A model generated the notes under the pieces. That model did not search any database and had not been told where the DNA came from. It saw nothing but the letters and a program-made list of their open reading frames with translations. A program made the translations under genes and the position numbers. Below, piece after piece: positions 7,319 to 13,804 of a stretch of 35,839 nucleotides of DNA. The first letter of the stretch is position 1; every line of letters begins with the position of its first letter. The stretch is from WLNJ01 sp037131165 (GTDB lineage Bacteria > Actinomycetota > Thermoleophilia > Solirubrobacterales > Solirubrobacteraceae): contig JBAXRO010000015.1 of the NCBI GenBank assembly GCA_037131165.1, positions 1 to 35,839 of the forward strand, read 5' to 3'.

Positions 7319-7924
7319 ATGACCCGCACCATCGCAATCGCAGCCCTCGCCACAGCAGCCCTCGCTGCTGCCGGGTGCGGCTCGGACGGAAGCCCCGAGG
7401 ACCAGATCCGCTCGACCTTCACCCAGGCCACCTCGGCCCTCAAGGACGGCAAGGGAGCGGAGTTCTGCGATGCACTGACCCCGACCACGGCGAAGTCGAT
7501 CGCCGAGAGCGGCAAGCAGACGACCGGTGCGAGCGACTGCCCGAAGGTGGTCGACAACCTCCTCGCGGCAGCACAGGCACTGCGCACCCAGGACTGGCCG
7601 AAGTTCTGCGATTCGATCGGCAAGCAGTCGGCGGACCAGATCGCCGCTTCCGGGAAGGCCCTCAAGGCCAAGGGCAACACCTGCGCGGACGCCGCCGAGG
7701 CGATCGGCAAGACCCCTCAGGGCAAGCAGGTCTTCACTGCGACCGCCGACCAGCTCGACAGCGCGCTCAACAGGCTCGTCAAGGGCAAGCTCGACAAGAT
7801 CACGATCAACGGCGACAAGGCGACCGCCACGGTCACCCCGAAGCAGCCAAATGACCAGCCCGTGACCTTCGAGAAGGTCGACGGCAGCTGGAGGATCGCG
7901 ACCAACGCGACCACGGGTCAGTAG
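7319..7924 (+). CDS. Secreted lipoprotein with an internal duplication, function unknown
   Basis: The 201-residue protein starts with a short basic N-terminus and hydrophobic stretch ending LAAAGC, a lipobox with Cys20 as the lipidated residue, so it should be anchored to the outer face of the membrane. The mature part contains two similar segments, FCDALTPTTAKSIAESGK (about 50-67) and FCDSIGKQSADQIAASGK (about 98-115), each followed by a further Cys, suggesting two paired half-domains. The C-terminal part (ITINGDKATATVTPK, then VTFEKVDGSWRI) looks like the tail of an NTF2-like/DUF4878-type fold. ATG 7319 is backed by AAGGAG five bases upstream; the frame is open from 7199 but lacks a better start. 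It converges on the rhomboid gene. No enzyme motif is seen. Confidence 0.82.
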   Translation: MTRTIAIAALATAALAAAGCGSDGSPEDQIRSTFTQATSALKDGKGAEFCDALTPTTAKSIAESGKQTTGASDCPKVVDNLLAAAQALRTQDWPKFCDSIGKQSADQIAASGKALKAKGNTCADAAEAIGKTPQGKQVFTATADQLDSALNRLVKGKLDKITINGDKATATVTPKQPNDQPVTFEKVDGSWRIATNATTGQ

Positions 7925-7986
7925 GGAGGCCCGACCGCGGCTGCCGCCGGTCCACCCCTCGGGGCGGGCCGGCGAGTCCTCCCAGC

Positions 7987-8787
7987 TCAGGCCACGAGTA
8001 TCGAGAGCCCGAAGGCGAGGACGCCGATCCCGATGCAGACGGCGAGCGACGCCATCCTGCCGCTGGTCTCCTCGACCTCTTCGAGCGCGAACCCGGCGGC
8101 AAACCCGCCCACGACCCCGCCGAGGTGGCCGCCGATCGCGATGCCGGGCAGCAGGAACGTGAAGACGAGGTTGATGGCGAGGATCGGCCCCAGCCCGCTC
8201 GACCAGATGTCGATACCCCGCCGGCGCGCCATGACGATGGCGGCACCGAGCAACCCGAAGGCTGCGCCGGAGGCCCCGACGACCGGGACGTCCGGCTGGA
8301 TCAGCAGCGATCCGAGCGATCCGCAAAGCAGGCAGGCGAAGTAAAGCGCGAGGAACCGAGCCCTGCCTAGCGCCGGCTCGAGCTGCGAGCCGAGGATCCA
8401 GATGAAGACCATGTTCATCAGCAGGTGGAAGACCCCGGCGTGCAGGAAGCCACTCGTGATCAGCCGCCAGTACTCGCCTCCGTAGGCGATCGCCGGGCCG
8501 TAGAGCTGGCCGCGGAGCATCAGCTCGCCGCGTCCGCCGGAGGTGAGTCCGCCACCCGACAGCGCAGCGATCAAGAAGACGATCACGTTGATCGCGATCA
8601 GGGTCATGGTCACTACCGGCTGGTCGGGCTGCGTGTTCATCCGCACGACCCTGGTCTTCTCCCGCGAGCAGTCGGGGCAGCGCATCCCCACAGGCGTCGG
8701 GGTCATGCAGTCCGGGCAAATCGGCTTCCCGCAGGACGAGCAGGAAACGCCGGTCTCCCGTCCGGGGTGGAATGCGCACTCGGCCAT
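7987..8787 (-). CDS. Rhomboid-family intramembrane serine protease with N-terminal zinc-binding module
   Basis: The 266-residue protein begins with a B-box/zinc-ribbon-like stretch: Cys4 and His7, a CSSC pair (16, 19), CPDC (24, 27) and another CPDC (37, 40). A rhomboid membrane domain of about six segments follows. The catalytic dyad is Ser173 in VVGASGAAFG and His221 in IGGHLGGVVGG; His116, His121 and Asn125 sit in HAGVFHLLMNM as in active rhomboids. It should cleave transmembrane substrates within the membrane, and the zinc module may bind a partner in the cytoplasm. The ATG start follows a TAGCGT box by 8 bases, indicating a leaderless mRNA. A GC-rich 62-base gap separates it from the convergent lipoprotein gene. 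Confidence 0.93.
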   Translation of the reverse strand: MAECAFHPGRETGVSCSSCGKPICPDCMTPTPVGMRCPDCSREKTRVVRMNTQPDQPVVTMTLIAINVIVFLIAALSGGGLTSGGRGELMLRGQLYGPAIAYGGEYWRLITSGFLHAGVFHLLMNMVFIWILGSQLEPALGRARFLALYFACLLCGSLGSLLIQPDVPVVGASGAAFGLLGAAIVMARRRGIDIWSSGLGPILAINLVFTFLLPGIAIGGHLGGVVGGFAAGFALEEVEETSGRMASLAVCIGIGVLAFGLSILVA

Positions 8788-8795
8788 GGCTGAAG

Positions 8796-8801
8796 ACGCT
8801 A
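8796..8801 (-). promoter_or_regulatory. -10 box TAGCGT, leaderless promoter of the rhomboid gene
   Basis: On the minus strand TAGCGT ends 8 bases before ATG 8787. Its first three bases are the TAG stop codon (8799-8801) of the upstream PlsC-GpsA gene. Confidence 0.5.
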
Positions 8802-10469
8802 GCGACGAACGCTGCCAACCCGAACGCGACTGCGCCCGCTCGGACTCGTCACCCGCTCACGCCAGCGCGCCGGCTCGAGCCTTCCGGCCACGAGCGCGGC
8901 AAGCATCTTCGTCTCGGGAGCGCGGGCGCTGTCGGCGACCATCCTCGCCGCGAGCAACGGGACGGTGTCGAGCGACTCGACCGCCTGGCCGACCTCGGCC
9001 TCGATCTCCCCGAGCGGCACGCCGGCCGCGAGCTTCTCCCCGGCCCTGCGGTTGCGGCTCTCGCCCGCCATGACCGTGGCGATCAGGTCACCGGCGCCGG
9101 CCAGGCCGGCGAATGTCTCAGCCCGCGCTCCGCGCTCGAGCGCCCATGCCGCCACCTCGGACCAGACGCGCCCGGCCGCGGCGCCGGCGGCGTTGGGACC
9201 GCCACCGAAGGCGGCTGCCGCCGCGAGGGCGGCAACGTTCTTCGCGCAGCCGGCGAGCTCGACGCCGACGACGTCGTCGGTCTCCTCGACTGCGCTGCCG
9301 GCGGCGACGAGTGGGTCTGAGATCTGGCGGCGAAGCACGCGGTCCTCGGAGGCGACGACGAAGGCGGCGCTCGCCTCGAGCGCATCGGCTGCATGGGCCG
9401 GACCGCCGATCACCGCGATCGAACGCCCCTCGGCTCGCCTCGCGGCGTAGTCCGCGGGCAACTCGCCGAGCGGCGGGACGAGGCCCTTCGAGAGCAGCAC
9501 CACGGCCGTCCCGGCCGGGAGCCTCGGGGCGTGGGCGGCAAGCGCGGCCGGAAGCGAGCGTGAAGGCACCGCGAAGAAGACAGCGGCGCACCCGCTCCCG
9601 TCCATCTCCGCTGCGCGGACCGGCTTGACCGATGGAGGCAGCTCGACATCCGGCAGGTAGCGCGCGTTCTGGCGCTCGCGCTCGAGAGTCGCCACCTGAT
9701 CGGCGCTGCGGCAGGCCAGCAGGACCTCCACCCCGGAGCGCGCCAGCAGGACGGCCAGTGCCGTCCCGGCCGATCCGGCTCCGACGATCGCGACTCGCCT
9801 CAGCGGCGGCGGCCCGCCGAGCAGCTCCCACTGGAGCTCGATCACCGACCAGACGCGGTCGGTAACGGCCTTTGCGAGCTGCGGCGACGGACTTGCCTCG
9901 CCGCGCGGCAGGTCGAGGGTTCGGCCAACCCGGATCCTGATCTTGCGCGGGCGGATCCGGAAGCCCCGCCTGACGTCCTCGGTCCCGTGGACGGTCACCG
10001 GCACGATCGGCGCTCCCGCCTCGAGGGCAAGGCGAGCGACGCCCCTGCGCGGAGCAGCGAGCGGACCCGGGCGGACCCTCGTGCCCTCCGGGAAGATCAG
10101 CACGCAGTCGCCCCTCGCCAGGATCGCCTTCGCCGTCTCCATCATCTCGGCGTCGCCCTTGTCGCGATTCACCGGGAAGGCCCCGAGGCGCGAGAGGAAC
10201 CAGCCCGAGAGCCGCTTGTCGAACAGTTCCTTCTTGGCTACGTAGTAGATCGGGCGCCTCAAACAGGTACCGATCACGAAGGGATCGAGGAACGACCGGT
10301 GGTTCGCGGCAAGCACGACGGGCCCGGACTTGGGGATGTGATCGAGCCCCGTCCGCGACAATCGGAACCAGACGAGGAAGAAGGGCTGCAGGACTGCGCG
10401 CGCGGCCCAGTACAGAGCGATGTTGACTCCACGCTCGCGTGACTGCTGATGCAGTGCGTCCCTGTCCAC
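8799..10469 (-). CDS. PlsC-GpsA fusion: acyltransferase plus glycerol-3-phosphate dehydrogenase
   Basis: The 556-residue protein joins two phospholipid-synthesis enzymes. Residues about 1-215 are a PlsC-type acyltransferase with NHRSFLD (His57/Asp62, the HX4D motif) and FPEGTR (126-131). Residues about 225-535 are a GpsA-type NAD(P)-dependent glycerol-3-phosphate dehydrogenase with IVGAGSAGTALA (228-239), Lys410 in AGCAKNVAAL, GLAGAGDLIAT and SRNRRAG. GpsA makes sn-glycerol-3-phosphate and PlsC acylates 1-acylglycerol-3-phosphate, so the fusion ties supply of the backbone to its acylation. The stretch after Lys410 (GGGPNAAGAAAGRVW) differs from the usual NAKAALITRG pattern, so the dehydrogenase half may be divergent. 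GTG 10469 follows a TAAGGT box by 8 bases. The protein is probably peripheral to the inner face of the membrane. Confidence 0.9.
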   Translation of the reverse strand: MDRDALHQQSRERGVNIALYWAARAVLQPFFLVWFRLSRTGLDHIPKSGPVVLAANHRSFLDPFVIGTCLRRPIYYVAKKELFDKRLSGWFLSRLGAFPVNRDKGDAEMMETAKAILARGDCVLIFPEGTRVRPGPLAAPRRGVARLALEAGAPIVPVTVHGTEDVRRGFRIRPRKIRIRVGRTLDLPRGEASPSPQLAKAVTDRVWSVIELQWELLGGPPPLRRVAIVGAGSAGTALAVLLARSGVEVLLACRSADQVATLERERQNARYLPDVELPPSVKPVRAAEMDGSGCAAVFFAVPSRSLPAALAAHAPRLPAGTAVVLLSKGLVPPLGELPADYAARRAEGRSIAVIGGPAHAADALEASAAFVVASEDRVLRRQISDPLVAAGSAVEETDDVVGVELAGCAKNVAALAAAAAFGGGPNAAGAAAGRVWSEVAAWALERGARAETFAGLAGAGDLIATVMAGESRNRRAGEKLAAGVPLGEIEAEVGQAVESLDTVPLLAARMVADSARAPETKMLAALVAGRLEPARWRERVTSPSGRSRVRVGSVRR

Positions 10470-10477
10470 TGCGAGTG

Positions 10478-10483
10478 ACCTTA
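10478..10483 (-). promoter_or_regulatory. -10 box TAAGGT, leaderless promoter of the plsC-gpsA fusion
   Basis: On the minus strand TAAGGT ends 8 bases before GTG 10469 with no ribosome binding site between. This supports GTG as the true start. Confidence 0.45.
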
Positions 10484-10545
10484 CTTGCGCAGTTGGCGTT
10501 GCGACCGTCGAGACAGCGGGAGCCTGTCCGACCTGCTCCCGGCGG

Positions 10546-10551
10546 TATGGT
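10546..10551 (+). promoter_or_regulatory. -10 box TATGGT, leaderless promoter of the 10558 gene
   Basis: TATGGT ends 6 bases before ATG 10558. With the divergent box at 10478-10483 it makes a compact back-to-back promoter pair inside 88 bases. Confidence 0.5.
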
Positions 10552-10557
10552 CACGCC

Positions 10558-11100
10558 ATGCCCGACAAGACCAACCGGACCCTCAACGGTGCAGCTGCAG
10601 GCGCAGCAGCAGCGTTTGTGTGGGCGGCATCCGAGCCGCTTGACAAGCCGATCTTCAACTGCCGATACAGCGACGTCGAGCTGCTCGGCAAGGGAGTGAC
10701 CCGCGGCCCCCTGTGGCGGCCGATCGGATTGCTGGCGCACCTCTTCAACGGAGCGCTGTTCGGGGCCGTCTACGCGAACCTGGCGCCAAAGCTCCCGGGA
10801 CCGGGTCTCGCCAAGGGAATCGCCGCGGGAATGACCGAACATCTCCTCTCGTGGCCGGCGGTCGCGATCACCGACCGCTTCCACCCTGCGCGTGACGAGC
10901 TCGTGACGATGAAGGGCAACGCGAACGCATTCCGCCAGGCAACCTGGCGCCACCTGCTCTTCGGCGCGGCCCTCGGGGTCGTCGAGGCGAAGCTCAATCC
11001 GCCAGAGCCGACCGTGGAGCCGCCCAACCGGGGCGCCGACGAGGCGGCACCCGCGCTCAACGGAGCGTCGGCGAACGGCAGTGCGGCTCCGACCACCTGA
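10558..11100 (+). CDS. Unrecognised conserved-looking protein with hydrophobic segments
   Basis: I do not recognise this 180-residue protein. It has a glycine/alanine-rich hydrophobic N-terminus (about 10-25), two further moderately hydrophobic segments around PIGLLAHLFNGALFGAVYAN (about 60-80) and HLLFGAALGVVEAKL (about 141-155), and a polar, proline- and alanine-rich tail. The glycine spacing suggests membrane-associated helices. No catalytic motif is apparent. It diverges from the plsC-gpsA fusion and is followed 8 bases later by the epimerase gene, so it may share a transcript with that gene. The start is supported by the TATGGT box 6 bases upstream. Confidence 0.7.
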   Translation: MPDKTNRTLNGAAAGAAAAFVWAASEPLDKPIFNCRYSDVELLGKGVTRGPLWRPIGLLAHLFNGALFGAVYANLAPKLPGPGLAKGIAAGMTEHLLSWPAVAITDRFHPARDELVTMKGNANAFRQATWRHLLFGAALGVVEAKLNPPEPTVEPPNRGADEAAPALNGASANGSAAPTT

Positions 11101-11108
11101 GGCCACGC

Positions 11109-12032
11109 TTGAGCCAGCGGGTCCTCATCACCGGAGCGTCCGGTTTCGTCGGTGGCTGGCTGGCAAGGGAGTGCGAGGGGTCGGGGGCGGAAGTCCTCGG
11201 CATCTCGCGCAGCGGAGCCGCTGTCGCCGGCCGCGGGCTGGCGGTGGACCTGCTCGACCCCGCCGCAGTGGCGAGCGCAGTCACGGCTTTCCGCCCACAG
11301 GTCGTCCATCACCTCGCGGCTCTCGCTTCGACCGGTCGCTCCTGGCAGGACCCGGTGCGCTGCGTCAGCGACAACCAGGCGATGACCTGGAACCTGCTCG
11401 AAGCCGTGCGCACTCACTCGCCCGACGCGACCGTGCTGCTCGCCTGCAGCGGCGAGTCGTACGGCGCTCCCCGCTCCCTCCCCGTAACGGAGGAGCACCC
11501 GATCGCCCCCGGCACGCCGTACGCGGTCGCCAAGACGGTGACCGACCTGATCGGCGGCCTGTACGCGGACGGACACGGCCTGCGAGTGATCCGCGCGCGA
11601 GCCTTCAACCATGCCGGGCCGGGCCAGGGCGGGTCGTTCCTGATCGGCTCGATCTGCTCGCAGATGGTCGCTGACCCGGGTGACGGCCCGGTGACGATCC
11701 GGACAGGCTCGGGGTCGGTCGCACGCGACTACTGCGACGTGCGGGACGTGGCCCGCGCCTACCGGCTGCTGGTGGAGGCCGGCGAGCCGGGGATCTTCAA
11801 CGTCTGCTCGGGCAAGGCGACAACGACCGCCGAGGTTGTGGGCCTGCTCGGCGAAGCCGCCTCGCCGAGGGAAGTCAGGCACGAGGTTGACCCGGCGCTC
11901 GTCCGACCCCACGAAACCGAGGCGATCTGCGGCGACCCGTCGAAGGTCGAGAGGGTGACCGGCTGGAAGCCGGAAATACCGCTGGCCCGAACGGTTGCCG
12001 ATGCCCTCGAGGCCGCGACAGCGGCGCCCTGA
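11109..12032 (+). CDS. NAD-dependent epimerase/dehydratase, GDP-6-deoxy-mannose reductase-like
   Basis: The 307-residue extended short-chain dehydrogenase has the N-terminal cofactor motif VLITGASGFVGGWLA, a Ser-Tyr-Lys active site (CSGESYG, then PYAVAKTV for YxxxK) and the sugar-binding RAFNHAGPGQ and RDYCDVRDVARAYRLL segments. The set RAFNHAGPGQ, VARDYCDVRDVARAY and CGDPSKVERVTGWKPEI resembles GDP-6-deoxy-D-lyxo-4-hexulose reductase (RMD) and GDP-mannose 4,6-dehydratase relatives, so it probably modifies a nucleotide sugar for cell-surface glycans. Substrate specificity is not provable here. The start appears to be TTG 11109, eight bases after the preceding stop; no strong ribosome binding site is seen. 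It converges on the SHOCT protein gene with a 15-base gap. Confidence 0.85.
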   Translation: MSQRVLITGASGFVGGWLARECEGSGAEVLGISRSGAAVAGRGLAVDLLDPAAVASAVTAFRPQVVHHLAALASTGRSWQDPVRCVSDNQAMTWNLLEAVRTHSPDATVLLACSGESYGAPRSLPVTEEHPIAPGTPYAVAKTVTDLIGGLYADGHGLRVIRARAFNHAGPGQGGSFLIGSICSQMVADPGDGPVTIRTGSGSVARDYCDVRDVARAYRLLVEAGEPGIFNVCSGKATTTAEVVGLLGEAASPREVRHEVDPALVRPHETEAICGDPSKVERVTGWKPEIPLARTVADALEAATAAP

Positions 12033-12047
12033 CCGGCTGCCGGCGAC

Positions 12048-13574
12048 TCAGCCGAGGATCTTCGTCTTCTCGGCTGCGAACTCGTCCTCGCTGAGGATTC
12101 CCGAGTCTCGCAGCTTGCCGAGCCGCTCGAGCAGTTCGAGCCTGTCGACGTCGAGCGGCGCCTCGATCTTGCCTGTCGGCGCCTCGGCCCCGGCCGGTTC
12201 GGCGCCGGTCGGCGCCGTCACGACGGGCCGCTGAGGCACCGCAGCCGGAACGGGGGCTGCTGCCGGAGCCGGAGCCGGGGCGCCCCGGTCGGTCGCCGAG
12301 GCGTAGCGGTCGCGGACCTGGCCGGCAGCCTGCCGGGCGGCGTCGCCTCCCTTGGCGACACCGGTCGAGACACCGCCCTTGAGCCTCTCCCAGAGTTCAC
12401 GCAGCGACTCGGCCTGAGCCGACGAGGTGGCATCCGGGTACTCCTCGAGCAGCTGGCGTTCGAGCGCCCAGATCCCGAGACCGGTGAGGGCGATGAAGAT
12501 CAACACCGTGAGCCATTCGCGGGTGGCGGGGATCGGCCCCCAGAGGAGGATCAGGCCGAGCAGGCCGAATCCGGCCGCGTAGCCGAGGCCGGGTCGCTCG
12601 TTGACCCACGGGGCGGCCCACTCGCGGATCGCGACGGCCGCCCTGTGGTGCCCCGCCAGGGCGGCGGCGAGCAGGATCGCCACGGCGACGAAGACGAGGT
12701 TCCACGCGACCGAGGGGATCATCCCCGTCGCGATCTTCCAGGTCGAGGTGACAGCCGGGCGGACGGCGTCGGTCTTCGCGAGCGAATCGACGAACGGACC
12801 CTCGGCGATGTTGCGGATCAGCACCGACAGGATGGCTGCGACGATCAGCGACCAGCCGACTGCTACAAGGGCGCGACGGCGCCTGCCGGCGCTCACCGCG
12901 ACCGCGCCGATCAGCAGGAGCAGGGTCAGCAGTGGCAGCACGAGCGAAACCCCGTCGAGGAACTTCGCGATCGCTCGGTACTGCCCGATCTGGTCGGACG
13001 AGAAGACCGTGATGTTCGCCGCGTCGGCCGGGATCTGCTGGGCCTGGTCCTGGAGGCCGACCTTGCCGGCGAGGTCGACGGCGGCAGGCCGCAGATCGAG
13101 CTTGACGTCGTTGCCCTTGAAGTTGACGGGACCGGTGTTGCCTTCCTCGACAAGGTTGATCACCTGGGTGATCGCGAGTTTGTTGGCCGCCTCCCAGATC
13201 GCCTGGACGACCGAGGTCTGGAGCGCCTTGTCGATCGCGTCCTGGGCTACTCCCCTCAGCGCCGTCGCAGCCGGTCCGGCAAGGACCTGGGCCTGGTCGG
13301 GCAGCGCCTTCTCGATCTCCTTCTGGACGTTGACGTTGCGGTAGATGAGGTCGGTCAGGTAGGTCGCGGTGGCTCCGCGTATCGCCTTGTCGCCGAGCAG
13401 CTCGGTCGAAGTGCGCGTCCAGTTGGCCTCGTCGAGGACCTGGCGGTTCGCCCAGACGGCGAAAATCGAAACGGTCGCGAGCAGTGTCGCGACGACGATC
13501 ATGATCTTCGCAGCGACTCCCAACCGCTCGCGCGGAACCCGGCCGACGGCTGCCGTTTCAGCTTGTTCGCTCAT
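12048..13574 (-). CDS. Integral membrane protein with C-terminal SHOCT domain
   Basis: The 508-residue protein has one N-terminal membrane segment (about 23-43), a long outside loop (about 45-205) rich in Asn, Gln and Asp, and about five more membrane segments (about 208-375). A flexible Ala/Pro-rich linker follows (about 430-465), then a SHOCT domain at the end (DRLELLERLGKLRDSGILSE, then EFAAEKTKILG). SHOCT domains are short helical oligomerisation or tethering modules attached to many bacterial membrane proteins. The outside loop has no catalytic motif I recognise. The gene stands alone, convergent with the epimerase gene. The ATG start follows TAGGCT by 8 bases without a ribosome binding site. 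Confidence 0.85.
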   Translation of the reverse strand: MSEQAETAAVGRVPRERLGVAAKIMIVVATLLATVSIFAVWANRQVLDEANWTRTSTELLGDKAIRGATATYLTDLIYRNVNVQKEIEKALPDQAQVLAGPAATALRGVAQDAIDKALQTSVVQAIWEAANKLAITQVINLVEEGNTGPVNFKGNDVKLDLRPAAVDLAGKVGLQDQAQQIPADAANITVFSSDQIGQYRAIAKFLDGVSLVLPLLTLLLLIGAVAVSAGRRRRALVAVGWSLIVAAILSVLIRNIAEGPFVDSLAKTDAVRPAVTSTWKIATGMIPSVAWNLVFVAVAILLAAALAGHHRAAVAIREWAAPWVNERPGLGYAAGFGLLGLILLWGPIPATREWLTVLIFIALTGLGIWALERQLLEEYPDATSSAQAESLRELWERLKGGVSTGVAKGGDAARQAAGQVRDRYASATDRGAPAPAPAAAPVPAAVPQRPVVTAPTGAEPAGAEAPTGKIEAPLDVDRLELLERLGKLRDSGILSEDEFAAEKTKILG

Positions 13575-13582
13575 CCGAAGTG

Positions 13583-13588
13583 AGCCTA
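13583..13588 (-). promoter_or_regulatory. -10 box TAGGCT, leaderless promoter of the SHOCT protein gene
   Basis: On the minus strand TAGGCT ends 8 bases before ATG 13574, with no purine-rich site between. Confidence 0.5.
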
Positions 13589-13767
13589 ACCGTTAAAGGA
13601 AACCGCGGTGAAAGGTGAAACACCGGCCGCTCACTTGGCGATCCCGCCCGATTTGGCCCTCGCCTAGAGCGCGGGTGGCTCACTGGCCACCGACCCCGGG
13701 AGGCCGACTCGCATTCAGGTGCATCGGCGACCGCGGAGTGTCTTCGTGGGCGCCGGCGTGAAGCTGC

Positions 13768-13796
13768 CCGTCCGTCGCCCCGGCGGCGACGGACGG
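13768..13796 (-). terminator. GC-rich stem-loop downstream of the large propeller gene
   Basis: Arms 13768-13779 and 13785-13796 form a perfect 12-bp stem with a 5-base loop, 9 bases past the stop of the 1217-residue gene. There is no T-run, so it may be an atypical terminator or mRNA-protecting hairpin. The rest of the 13575-13804 gap shows nothing else I can support. Confidence 0.55.
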
Positions 13797-13804
13797 AATG
13801 ACTC

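Noticed and set aside
7925..7986. Terminator between the lipoprotein and rhomboid genes
   Set aside because: Only short GC-rich dyads (GGCCCG/CGGGCC and CCCCTCGGGG) are present, without a T-run on either strand.
9118..11106. A 662-codon open frame on the minus strand over the plsC-gpsA region
   Set aside because: It is arginine-rich, without domain sense, and shadows the well-supported fusion gene and the plus-strand genes at 10558. Long antisense frames are expected at this GC content.
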